64,000 nucleotides of DNA from Nostoc sp. UHCC 0702. GTDB taxonomy: Bacteria; Cyanobacteriota; Cyanobacteriia; Cyanobacteriales; Nostocaceae. The position numbers and the translations under genes were made by a program. The notes under the pieces are model-generated. The model saw only the letters and a list, made by a program, of their open reading frames with translations, ran no database searches and had not been told where the DNA came from. This document shows positions 17,924 to 25,155 of this stretch, in pieces. The stretch lies in contig CP071065.1 in NCBI GenBank assembly GCA_017164015.1, forward strand, positions 7,655,501 to 7,719,500, read 5' to 3'. The first letter of the stretch is position 1, and each line of letters begins with the position of its first letter.

Positions 17924-19579
17924 CTATTTTTTAATTGTCTTGTAAATCAAATTTTGTGTGGGGTCTAGTTGTACGTTGCTGACGCCTGTTTGGGCAAATA
18001 CATAATCTTTGTTTTGCCATAAAGGTACGTAAGGGACATCAGTAGCTACTTGTGTTTGAATGTCTGCAAAAATCTTTTTACGGGCTTCGGGGTTTAGTTC
18101 TTTGCGTTGCTGATCTATTAACTTATTGATGGCTTCGCTGTAATAAAATGAACCTTGGGTTTGACTGCCTCCATCTTCGCATCCTTTAGCTTCTGAACCT
18201 TTTTGACAAGATAAAAACGGCTGCACGTAATTATCTGGATCTAAAAAGTCTGGATACCAATCAAGCATGGCTGCTGGATATGTACCTTGAGAAATCTGTT
18301 TAAAGAAAGTTGCAGCTTCTACAGCGACGACTTCAAATTGGATGATGCCATCCATTTTTGTATCAGCGAGGGATTTAATTGTTTGTGCTGCTAAACTTCG
18401 GGTGGGTGAACTCGAAGGATACCATACTTGGATTTTTGCCGGATTTTCTTTGGAGAAACCAGCGGCAGTTAATAATTGTTTAGCTTGCTCAAAGTTAGCA
18501 TCACCATATTTATCTTTAAATAATGGCTGAGAAACATTAAAGGTAGTGGGAATCATGCTGTAAAGCGGATCGGCTTGACCATATAACACTCGCTGCATTA
18601 TTAAGGGACGGTCTATAATTGATGCGATCGCACTTCTTACTTCTGGTTTGTCTAAAGGCTTTTGATTGCGGTTCAATACCATATAGCTTACTACACTACT
18701 CTGAGCGCTAATGGCTTGCAAATCTCCTTTTTTGCCACTTTCTTCTAAACTGCGAATTTGGTCTGGTTCCATTGACAAATAAGCTACATCTACAGCTTTG
18801 GTACGAAAGGCATTAAACAAGTTAACCGGACTAGTCTGAATTTGCACGTTAATACCTTTGTTGGCTGGTTTTTCTCCCCAATACTTGTCAAAAACATCTA
18901 AACGCAACGAATCTGTGCCAAAGTTTATTAACTTGTAAGGGCCAGTTCCCACAAAGTTATTTGGCTTAAATTTCCCCGCACCAATTTCATAAGCTTTGGG
19001 TGAAACTGCACACACCCCGGAAAATGCTAGCAATGAAGGAAATGCTGCAAAGGGTTTTTTTAACTTGATGGTTAACTCATTTTCGCCTGTAGCTGTGACT
19101 GTATCTACATCGGCTAGTAAGAAAGAAGGTTTCCCTTTATTTTCAATAAAGCGCTTGATGGTAAACTCCATTGCTTTAGCGTTGAAGGGAGTACCATCGT
19201 GAAAAACTACTCCGCTACGCAAGGGAATGGTGTAAGTTAAAGCATCTGGACTAACTTTAGGTAATGCTGTTGCTAGTTGCGGTTTAATTTCTGTGCTACC
19301 TGGTTCGTAGGTGTACAGGCGATCGCTCATATTAAATATTAAACCCAAGGATGCCAATTCATAAGTATCAGCCGGATCAAGAGTTCTTGGCTTACCTGTT
19401 GTCCCTATAGTAATGCGACTACCACTGGAAGTAGTTGGGCTAAGTGTTGAGGTAGTAGTTACAGTCGGCTGAGTGCCGCCCCCATTGCAACTAATGATTA
19501 AAAATAAACATAGACTAAACAAAGATAGGAATTGTGTAATCCGACCCCAGCGTCTTGCAAATTGGGAAAACCAAGTCAT
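17924..19579 (-). CDS. ABC transporter substrate-binding lipoprotein, family 5
   Basis: A 551-residue periplasmic binding protein of the peptide/nickel/oligopeptide group (SBP_bac_5). A lipoprotein signal with a basic start, a hydrophobic core and IISC at Cys31 is followed by a Thr/Ser-rich linker. Family motifs are visible: GTTGKPRTLDPADTYELASLG, LATALPKVSPDALTYTIPLRSGVVFHDGTPFNAKAMEFTIKR, FVGTGPYKL, and SFYYSEAINKLIDQQRKELNPEARKKIFADIQ near the end. It supplies substrate to the DppB-like permease downstream on the same strand. The ligand cannot be told from sequence. Confidence 0.93.
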   Translation of the reverse strand: MTWFSQFARRWGRITQFLSLFSLCLFLIISCNGGGTQPTVTTTSTLSPTTSSGSRITIGTTGKPRTLDPADTYELASLGLIFNMSDRLYTYEPGSTEIKPQLATALPKVSPDALTYTIPLRSGVVFHDGTPFNAKAMEFTIKRFIENKGKPSFLLADVDTVTATGENELTIKLKKPFAAFPSLLAFSGVCAVSPKAYEIGAGKFKPNNFVGTGPYKLINFGTDSLRLDVFDKYWGEKPANKGINVQIQTSPVNLFNAFRTKAVDVAYLSMEPDQIRSLEESGKKGDLQAISAQSSVVSYMVLNRNQKPLDKPEVRSAIASIIDRPLIMQRVLYGQADPLYSMIPTTFNVSQPLFKDKYGDANFEQAKQLLTAAGFSKENPAKIQVWYPSSSPTRSLAAQTIKSLADTKMDGIIQFEVVAVEAATFFKQISQGTYPAAMLDWYPDFLDPDNYVQPFLSCQKGSEAKGCEDGGSQTQGSFYYSEAINKLIDQQRKELNPEARKKIFADIQTQVATDVPYVPLWQNKDYVFAQTGVSNVQLDPTQNLIYKTIKK

Positions 19580-20010
19580 ATAATTGAGGTTTTTTAAATC
19601 AGCGGTCAGTCATCATACTACATATTTGGCTCCGATGCCTCCAGTACGCAATTTTTTACAAAAGTTTTGTAGTGGACTGTTTCAGCTAAAATGATGCAAT
19701 AAATTTTCTTGTGGGGTGGGCATCTTGCCCGCCACAGACGGGCGAGACGCCCATCCTGAGTTTGCTAATGCACAACTTTAGACTTTCCACGCCACTACAA
19801 AATTTACAGTCATCAGTCAACCAAAAAGTTTATTAATTAATTAAGATTTCTTGCTTTCTCGAAAATTGTCGTAAATTCATACTTAGCAGGTAAATAATTT
19901 GATCAAATAGCTCTGATAGGTAACTAGTTAACATTCAAACTTAGCCTGTTGCTAGATAATCGTGAGATTGCGGCAGCAGATTAAAACTCTAAAAGTGAGA
20001 GACTAAAAAC
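19580..20010. other. intergenic region with a hairpin repeat
   Basis: A GTGGGGTGGGCATCTTGCCC...GACGCCCATCC hairpin lies at about 19711-19766. It is the same inner sequence as the elements at 21549 and 47937. The rest is AT-rich (about 19840-19960) and probably holds the promoter of the small gene at 20011. No other gene seen. Confidence 0.5.
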
Positions 20011-20334
20011 GTGAAATATTTCTTTCTTTCTGAAGGATGGACTGTTGGTAGAGTGTGGGCTTCTGAGGGATTATGGCAGATAACCGCGTGGCGACGCTTA
20101 CCAGATATTCAGCGAATAAATATCTGTTTAGTAGAAAAAAACGAATTGCTATGGCTTTATCGAGTTGAAGAAGCCATTTTAACTGTGGAAGTCAAACCAA
20201 CACCAGCAGTAGCTAGTACTACAATTGGTCAAGTAGTTTTGAAGCGTTTGATGAGTGCTGAACAAGTAATTGAACGCTTGGGTACAGCTGAGGCGAAGTG
20301 TCAGTTACAAAATTTAGAATCAGTGTTTAAGTAA
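20011..20334 (+). CDS. conserved cyanobacterial hypothetical protein, 107 aa
   Basis: A 107-residue soluble protein with a GTG start; no in-frame ATG lies nearby. It is Trp-rich at the N-terminus (EGWTVGRVWASEGLWQITAWRR). The C-terminal half ends in a helical segment (GQVVLKRLMSAEQVIERLGTAEAKCQLQNLESVF). No membrane segment, signal or catalytic motif is seen. It converges on dhaK with only a 5-base gap. I do not recognise a named family. Confidence 0.6.
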   Translation: MKYFFLSEGWTVGRVWASEGLWQITAWRRLPDIQRINICLVEKNELLWLYRVEEAILTVEVKPTPAVASTTIGQVVLKRLMSAEQVIERLGTAEAKCQLQNLESVFK

Positions 20335-20339
20335 TGACT

Positions 20340-21413
20340 TCAATTCCCCCAAGATAAACTCGCTGTTTTTACAGGTGCATCCCATAAGCGAATCATCTCA
20401 TCATCTAACTTGAGTAAGGTTATTGAACACCCTTGCATTTCTAAAGAAGTGATGTAGGAACCAATCAAATTTCGCACAATTTGCAATCCCTGCTGTTGAC
20501 AAATTTGGGCTAGTTGGCGATAAACCAGATACAGTTCAGAAACAGGAGTACCACCCATACCGTTAACAAAAGCTAGCACGCGATCGCCTACTTGCAAAGC
20601 TGGATCTACCAGTTCTACATCTATCCATTCTCCCTGATTTTCATCCCACTCCCTCACCACACGCTTATAGGGTGCATCATTAATTATTGTTGTCGCTAAA
20701 ATCTCAGTTAGCTCATCTACTGTTTTGGTGGCGATACGTTTTCTACCTGGTTCACCGTGAATACCGATACCTATTTCCAGTTCCTCATCGCTTAAGGTAA
20801 ATGTCGGTGTTCCTTTGGCTGGTACTGTGCAAGAGTTGAGGGCAATTCCCATACTCCGCCCATGCAAATTTACCCGACGGCACAAATTGGCTAGTTGTGC
20901 TAAATCATACCCTTGCTCAGCAGCGGCACCACAAATTTTTTCCGCTAATACCGTCGTTCCCACACCCCGCCGCCCTTGGGTATAGAGGCTGTCTTTGACA
21001 GCCACATCATCATCAATCAAGATATTCAAGACGCGGATACCTTCACTACGGGCTAACTCCGTCGCCATTTCAAAGTTCATCACATCGCCGCTGTAATTCT
21101 TGACAATATAAAGGATACCAGCACCACCATCTACTTGTTTAGCCGCTGCTAGCATTTGGTCGGGGGTAGGTGAAGTAAAAACTTCTCCCGGACAAGCTGC
21201 ATCTAGCATACCCTTCCCTACAAACCCCGCGTGCATTGGTTCGTGACCACTGCCACCACCTGATATAATTGCAACTTTACCCTGCACGGGTGCATCAGCT
21301 CGATAGACAAAAGTCGGCTCATAATTCACTTTAATTAAATCACCATGAGCGATCGCCATCCCTTCTAGACTTTCCCGCACAAAGTCTTCCGGCTTGTTAA
21401 TTAACTTTTTCAT
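20340..21413 (-). CDS. dhaK: dihydroxyacetone kinase subunit DhaK
   Basis: A 357-residue substrate-binding subunit of dihydroxyacetone kinase. The dihydroxyacetone is held as a hemiaminal on a His, here within EIGIGIHGEPG. Other marks are VAIISGGGSGHEPMHAGFVGKGMLDAACPGEVFTSPTPDQM, NYSGDVMNFEMA and VNGMGGTP. I start at MKKLINKPEDF (ATG 21411-21413); a longer frame from 21458 adds 15 non-homologous residues. DhaK normally works with DhaL (ATP or phosphoryl domain) and, in PTS-type systems, DhaM. Neither is beside it here, so partners must be encoded elsewhere. Confidence 0.93.
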   Translation of the reverse strand: MKKLINKPEDFVRESLEGMAIAHGDLIKVNYEPTFVYRADAPVQGKVAIISGGGSGHEPMHAGFVGKGMLDAACPGEVFTSPTPDQMLAAAKQVDGGAGILYIVKNYSGDVMNFEMATELARSEGIRVLNILIDDDVAVKDSLYTQGRRGVGTTVLAEKICGAAAEQGYDLAQLANLCRRVNLHGRSMGIALNSCTVPAKGTPTFTLSDEELEIGIGIHGEPGRKRIATKTVDELTEILATTIINDAPYKRVVREWDENQGEWIDVELVDPALQVGDRVLAFVNGMGGTPVSELYLVYRQLAQICQQQGLQIVRNLIGSYITSLEMQGCSITLLKLDDEMIRLWDAPVKTASLSWGN

Positions 21414-21548
21414 TATTCGTAATTCAGACACACAACAGCAGATTACACCCAGAGTCATGGTCTTTGATCCTGCGATCGCAAATTTTTTCTTTTCACCAAA
21501 GCAGGAAGTTATTTAATAGGTGTGGAACTGGGAAAATGTTTTTACACC

Positions 21549-21676
21549 TAAGAGACTTCTATTCTAAAAAATATACAATTTTTCTTCTGGGGTGGACATC
21601 TTGCCCGTCCAAGGCTAGGGGCGGACAAGATGTCCCACCCCACTTGATTGGATAATTTATTTCTTGGTAATCCTTA
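21549..21676. mobile_element. MITE-like hairpin element, family 3 (degenerate)
   Basis: The core GGGGTGGACATCTTGCCCGTCC...GGACAAGATGTCCCACCCC is a long hairpin. The outer arms AAAATATACAATTTTTCTTC and GATAATTTATTTCTTGGTAATCC match those of the element at 47937-48061. Ends are decayed compared with that copy. Confidence 0.55.
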
Positions 21677-21911
21677 ATGGTGTGGTTTTGAAACCCAGTC
21701 CCTAATCCCTAGTCCCCAATCCCCAATCCCATTAATTTTATTGATGCTTTTGACAAAAAAATAAAATTGCTTTTATGATTACATGCATTTAAAATGTAAC
21801 TAAGCGTCTGAAACGCGTCTGTATAAAATTTAATGCATTAAATTTTTGAGCCGAAACCACAACCAACAAAGTAGTGTCAAAAATCGGGATTTTTGTGAGC
21901 AGGATTTTTAT

Positions 21912-22169
21912 ATGGATAACCACAATCAGGTAAATAAAAACAATTTCCTCTACCAGCGCTATCAATATCGGGGTCAATACACTCCTGAAAACTTTCTATT
22001 CAATGCTAATCTTCAAGAATTTTCTCAACGTATCTCTTACATCTGCAATTTACATACTTTAGGTAAACTTTCTTCACAGGAAAGCTATGAGAAAATTGAG
22101 TTACTCTGGCAGCAGTTATCACAAAGCTTTCAGGCGTTAGCAATTGATGAGAACAAAGCAACTCAATAA
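21912..22169 (+). CDS. DUF7219-family small cyanobacterial protein
   Basis: An 85-residue soluble protein starting MDNHNQVNKNNFLYQRYQYRG. The body FTPENFLFNANLQEF-type motif (here YTPENFLFNANLQEFSQRISYICNLHTLGKLSS) followed by an alpha-helical QESYEKIELLWQQLSQS segment is the DUF7219 pattern, widespread in cyanobacteria with no assigned role. ATG 21912 is preferred over the TTG-started longer frame at 21846. Two family 1 MITEs lie directly downstream. Confidence 0.75.
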   Translation: MDNHNQVNKNNFLYQRYQYRGQYTPENFLFNANLQEFSQRISYICNLHTLGKLSSQESYEKIELLWQQLSQSFQALAIDENKATQ

Positions 22170-22180
22170 TTCTAGGACTT

Positions 22181-22329
22181 ATATGAAGTCCGGTTAATTA
22201 GTTATGTTTCCCACAGTCGTTAAACCCCACCCCCAACCCCTCCCCGTTGACGGGGAGGGGATGCAAAGCATAGCTTTGGTGGGGTGGGGTTCTTCGAGTG
22301 TCATAAGCAATAAGCAAAGGACATGATAT
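22181..22329. mobile_element. MITE-like element, family 1
   Basis: Ends ATATGAAGTCCGGTTAATTA and GGACATGATAT. The inner hairpin is CCCCTCCCCGTTGACGGGGAGGGG, with ACCCCACC/GGTGGGGT arms and a TTCTTCGAGTGTCATAAGC segment identical to that at 6285. Confidence 0.75.
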
Positions 22330-22330
22330 T

Positions 22331-22452
22331 ATATGAAGTCGGGTTAATTACTTATAGTTCCCACAATCATTGCACCCCTCCCCGTTTACAGGGGAAGGGA
22401 ACAAAGCATAGCTTTGGCTCGATTTTAATCAGTAATCAACCGGACTTGATAT
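22331..22452. mobile_element. MITE-like element, family 1, shortened tandem copy
   Basis: Directly abuts the preceding copy (ATATGAAGTCGGGTTAATTA ... ACCGGACTTGATAT). It has lost one hairpin arm, suggesting an older, deleted copy. A GTACACCCCACC...GGGTGGGGTAGTGTAC hairpin follows at about 22473-22512. Confidence 0.65.
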
Positions 22453-22660
22453 AGCAGATTGCAAGTTAATCGAGTACACCCCACCTGCCCGATAGGGCGG
22501 GTGGGGTAGTGTACTTCACTTACATGAAAAGTGCTATTTAATCCATTCTAAATTCAGGCGGATGTATTCTGAATTTTTCTTTGGTATCAACTATCTAAAT
22601 AACGGCATCGTCAGAAGAAATGTTTCTATTTTAAGTAGTACCAGGAGCATCAAGAGTATC

Positions 22661-23176
22661 TTAACCATTATAGCTGTTCCAATCTTGAGTACCTTCATGG
22701 CTTAAAATAGATTCGGCACGATGAATATCTTCGTCCCTACCTTCAACTATTACTATACAGTCACCACGAGAAATGCGATCGCTATAAGTATTAGCCTTTT
22801 CATCAGGAATACCCAGATCCATCAAAGCTCCAATCAAACCGCCTGTTCCAGCTCCAACACCAGTGCCAATTAGGGTTGTACCTAAAGCGCTTGCCACTGT
22901 TCCAGCTGTAATTATCGGCCCAATTCCAGGAACTGTTAAAGCACTGATTCCTGCTAATAAACCACCTAGAGTTCCTACAGCAGCTCCTGTAGCAGCACCA
23001 GTTGTAGAACCGCTTTTGCCTTCTTTCTCAGTCACATCTATATCGGGGAATTTATCTGAGCTATCGCTATATTTAGCAATCACAGAAACTTTGTCCATAG
23101 AAAAGCCTGAATCTTTTAACTTCTTAAGTGCTGATTCAGTTGTAGAACGGTCAGGGAAAATACAAATAGCACGCAT
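22661..23176 (-). CDS. general stress protein (YflT-type domain) with Gly-rich hydrophobic core
   Basis: A 171-residue protein. The N-terminal MRAICIFPDRSTTESALKKLKDSGFSMDKVSVIAK is the YflT / general stress protein 17M fold. A long Gly/Ala-rich stretch (GSTTGAATGAAVGTLGGLLAGI...GTGVGAGTGGLIGALMDLGIPD) resembles glycine-zipper membrane-associating segments. The C-terminus returns to a small alpha/beta piece, DRISRGDCIVIVEG. Such proteins occur in desiccation- or salt-stress responses in cyanobacteria; the role is inferred from family only. It stands alone. Confidence 0.75.
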   Translation of the reverse strand: MRAICIFPDRSTTESALKKLKDSGFSMDKVSVIAKYSDSSDKFPDIDVTEKEGKSGSTTGAATGAAVGTLGGLLAGISALTVPGIGPIITAGTVASALGTTLIGTGVGAGTGGLIGALMDLGIPDEKANTYSDRISRGDCIVIVEGRDEDIHRAESILSHEGTQDWNSYNG

Positions 23177-23861
23177 ATTTTTTTCCTTTAGTTACAGAAG
23201 AGAGATTCAAAACAAAATGCTGAGTTATCTATTGTCAAATTCCAAAGATTATCTCTGGATTGATTCTTGGAGTAATGCTGTTGATTGGGTGATTTTTTCT
23301 GTTATGATATTGCTCCAAAAATCAAGCCGCACATTATCATAACCCTGGTAGAAACTTTGGGCGAATTATATTTGCCCGGTTAAGCAATAAATAAGACTTC
23401 TTAGACATCCTCGAATGCTAGTCTTACTATTGACATACTTTAATATGCTACAAATTAAAAAGTATTTTCTCTTCTAACTAAAGCTGTAAATATCTGTTAA
23501 TTGATAAGTCATTGGTATTAGATTACTTATCCAATTTTCAAGGGTAGGGATGCTGTGCATCCCTACCTCTGTATTTGTGACATTGTTTTGGGAAATTTTT
23601 ATCATTAATGTGTTGACACACCAAGCTATTAATGCTTATAATAAACATAACAAAGGCGACCGCCCTGGTTCCTGCAAGAATCCGCGATCGCCTTTATCCA
23701 ACCCCAATATTAGGGAGATATAGGACTCATATTTGATTTTTGAACAAAACTCAGTACACCTTTATTCCTTCTTCCCAGTCCCCAGTCCCCAGTCCCCAGT
23801 CCCCAGTCCCTTACCTCTACGAGTGATTCAGAAATCAAATCGGATTGCTATAAATATAATC
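23177..23861. other. long intergenic region, no gene seen
   Basis: About 680 bases without a credible frame. It holds AT-rich sequence, a GGTAGGGATGCTGTGCATCCCTACC hairpin (about 23544-23568), an AAAGGCG...CGCCTTT inverted repeat with HIP1 (23652-23695), and four CCCCAGT heptads (about 23775-23808) just before the next gene. Confidence 0.5.
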
Positions 23862-24173
23862 ATGTCACAATTAACTCCAGATGACCAACAAGCGATGCCC
23901 GAATTACAAAAGCAAAGCGAGTTAATCAGCGAAAACGTTGTAGGAGATAGCGAAACCACCACACCTATTCAACAGCAACCCGTTAGCAACACCTTACCCA
24001 ACAGAGAACCAATCAAACATCTATTAATTGGTTCTCCGAAAGTTGTTACAGCCACAATTCACTACTTGCAAATGATAGGCTATGCAAACGTTGGTGATTG
24101 GAGTCCCTTGCAACCAATTGGCGATGAAGGTGAGGTGATGAGCATTTTACGCAGATATATCACAATGCGATAA
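23862..24173 (+). CDS. conserved cyanobacterial hypothetical protein, 103 aa
   Basis: Acidic, Gln-rich N-terminus (MSQLTPDDQQAMPELQKQSE), then a compact segment NREPIKHLLIGSPKVVTATIHYLQMIGYANVGDWSPLQPIGDEGEVMSILRRYI. I start at ATG 23862; the longer frame upstream translates CCCCAGT repeats. The C-terminal part has the look of a small alpha/beta domain, but I do not recognise the family. A rho-independent terminator follows the stop. Confidence 0.65.
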   Translation: MSQLTPDDQQAMPELQKQSELISENVVGDSETTTPIQQQPVSNTLPNREPIKHLLIGSPKVVTATIHYLQMIGYANVGDWSPLQPIGDEGEVMSILRRYITMR

Positions 24174-24188
24174 AACTGCGATCGTCTT

Positions 24189-24216
24189 AAAAAACCCCAG
24201 TAAATTGGGGTTTTTT
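24189..24216 (+). terminator. rho-independent terminator
   Basis: Stem AAAAACCCCA / TGGGGTTTTT with a short AATT-type loop followed by a T run, 15 bases after the stop of the 103-aa gene. It would also work in reverse because of the leading A run. Confidence 0.8.
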
Positions 24217-24376
24217 ATGGTAATTTATTGAGCGATCGTCACTTTAAAAGCTATTGTTAGCAATCTCTACTAAAAAAACGAGTAGAAAAAAACAACTAAC
24301 AACTGACAACACTTCGGCAAGCTCAGTGCATCGCTGACAACTGACAACTAACTACTTTGCAGTAAAAGCGAAACAT

Positions 24377-24790
24377 CTACAAACTGGACTTTACCTGCAC
24401 AGTTTCAGTGTTTTCAATCGAAGCCTTCTTAGCACTACCTTTCAACCGACTCAGCCGACTTTTGCGAATACGTTCACTTTTACGAACACCACCAGCCATT
24501 TCATATTCGCGGCTGTCCTTACCGTATTTAAAAGCAACACCAATTAACATCTTTTCAGACAGACTACTTAAACCTTGTTCTAACTCTTCAATTTCTGTTT
24601 TAGAAGAATCAACCACGGTTACAGCAGTATTATGAGCTTCCACCTTAGCGCGTAACTGCTCAATTAGTAATGTTAAATTTTTTAAATTGCAAGCATCTCC
24701 AAGATCCAAATTGACATCAATTGCCTTGAGTCCAGCGAATCTTAACTCAGCATTTTCCAAAACGCGGGATGTACGTTTTCTCAAAGACAT
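24377..24790 (-). CDS. hypothetical protein, 137 aa, coiled and basic C-terminus
   Basis: Starts MSLRKRTSRVLENAELRF (ATG 24788-24790; an upstream ATG adds 12 residues without support). The middle is helical with heptad-like spacing (NLKNLTLLIEQLRAKVEAHNTAVTVVDSSKTEIEELEQGL). A central GVAFKYGKDSREYEMAGG motif precedes a basic tail (VRKSERIRKSRLSRLKGSAKK). No membrane segment. The YGKDSREYEMAGGVRKSERI stretch recurs in small cyanobacterial proteins I cannot name. Function unknown. Confidence 0.55.
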   Translation of the reverse strand: MSLRKRTSRVLENAELRFAGLKAIDVNLDLGDACNLKNLTLLIEQLRAKVEAHNTAVTVVDSSKTEIEELEQGLSSLSEKMLIGVAFKYGKDSREYEMAGGVRKSERIRKSRLSRLKGSAKKASIENTETVQVKSSL

Positions 24791-24925
24791 AAGTATACTC
24801 CACATTGAAGTTATTAAAGCTACCATGCCTTACAGGAACCAGATTTTGCTTGAGCATAAACCACAAAATAATATCTTTTTGAAGACATAATGACTAAGTA
24901 AATATGCCGCTACATAATCACAAAA

Positions 24926-25116
24926 AACCTTGTGGTAACGACAGAATATTCATCCATAACCACAGCTTAAGCCGTAGTAACCACAGCTTAAACATTCCTT
25001 ATGAATGAATCATCTGTGGTAACGACAGAATATTCATCCATAACCACAGCTTCAAGGTTCCTTATGAATGAATCATCTGTGGTAACGACAGAGTATTCAT
25101 TCATAACCACAAGGTT
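24926..25116. repeat. MITE-like block with 11-bp terminal inverted repeats and internal tandem units
   Basis: Ends are a perfect inverted repeat, AACCTTGTGGT (24926-24936) and ACCACAAGGTT (25106-25116). Inside, a unit CTGTGGTAACGACAGAATAT...CATAACCACAG recurs about three times, each itself a hairpin, separated by CCTTATGAATGAATCAT. Lies at the 3' end of the PatG-like gene. Confidence 0.65.
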
Positions 25117-25155
25117 TAATTTAGTAATCAGCCATCAGTCATCAGTCATCAGCCA

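Noticed and set aside
24926..25116. Second CRISPR-like array
   Set aside because: Only about three units, spacers are similar to one another, and the block has terminal inverted repeats as a MITE.
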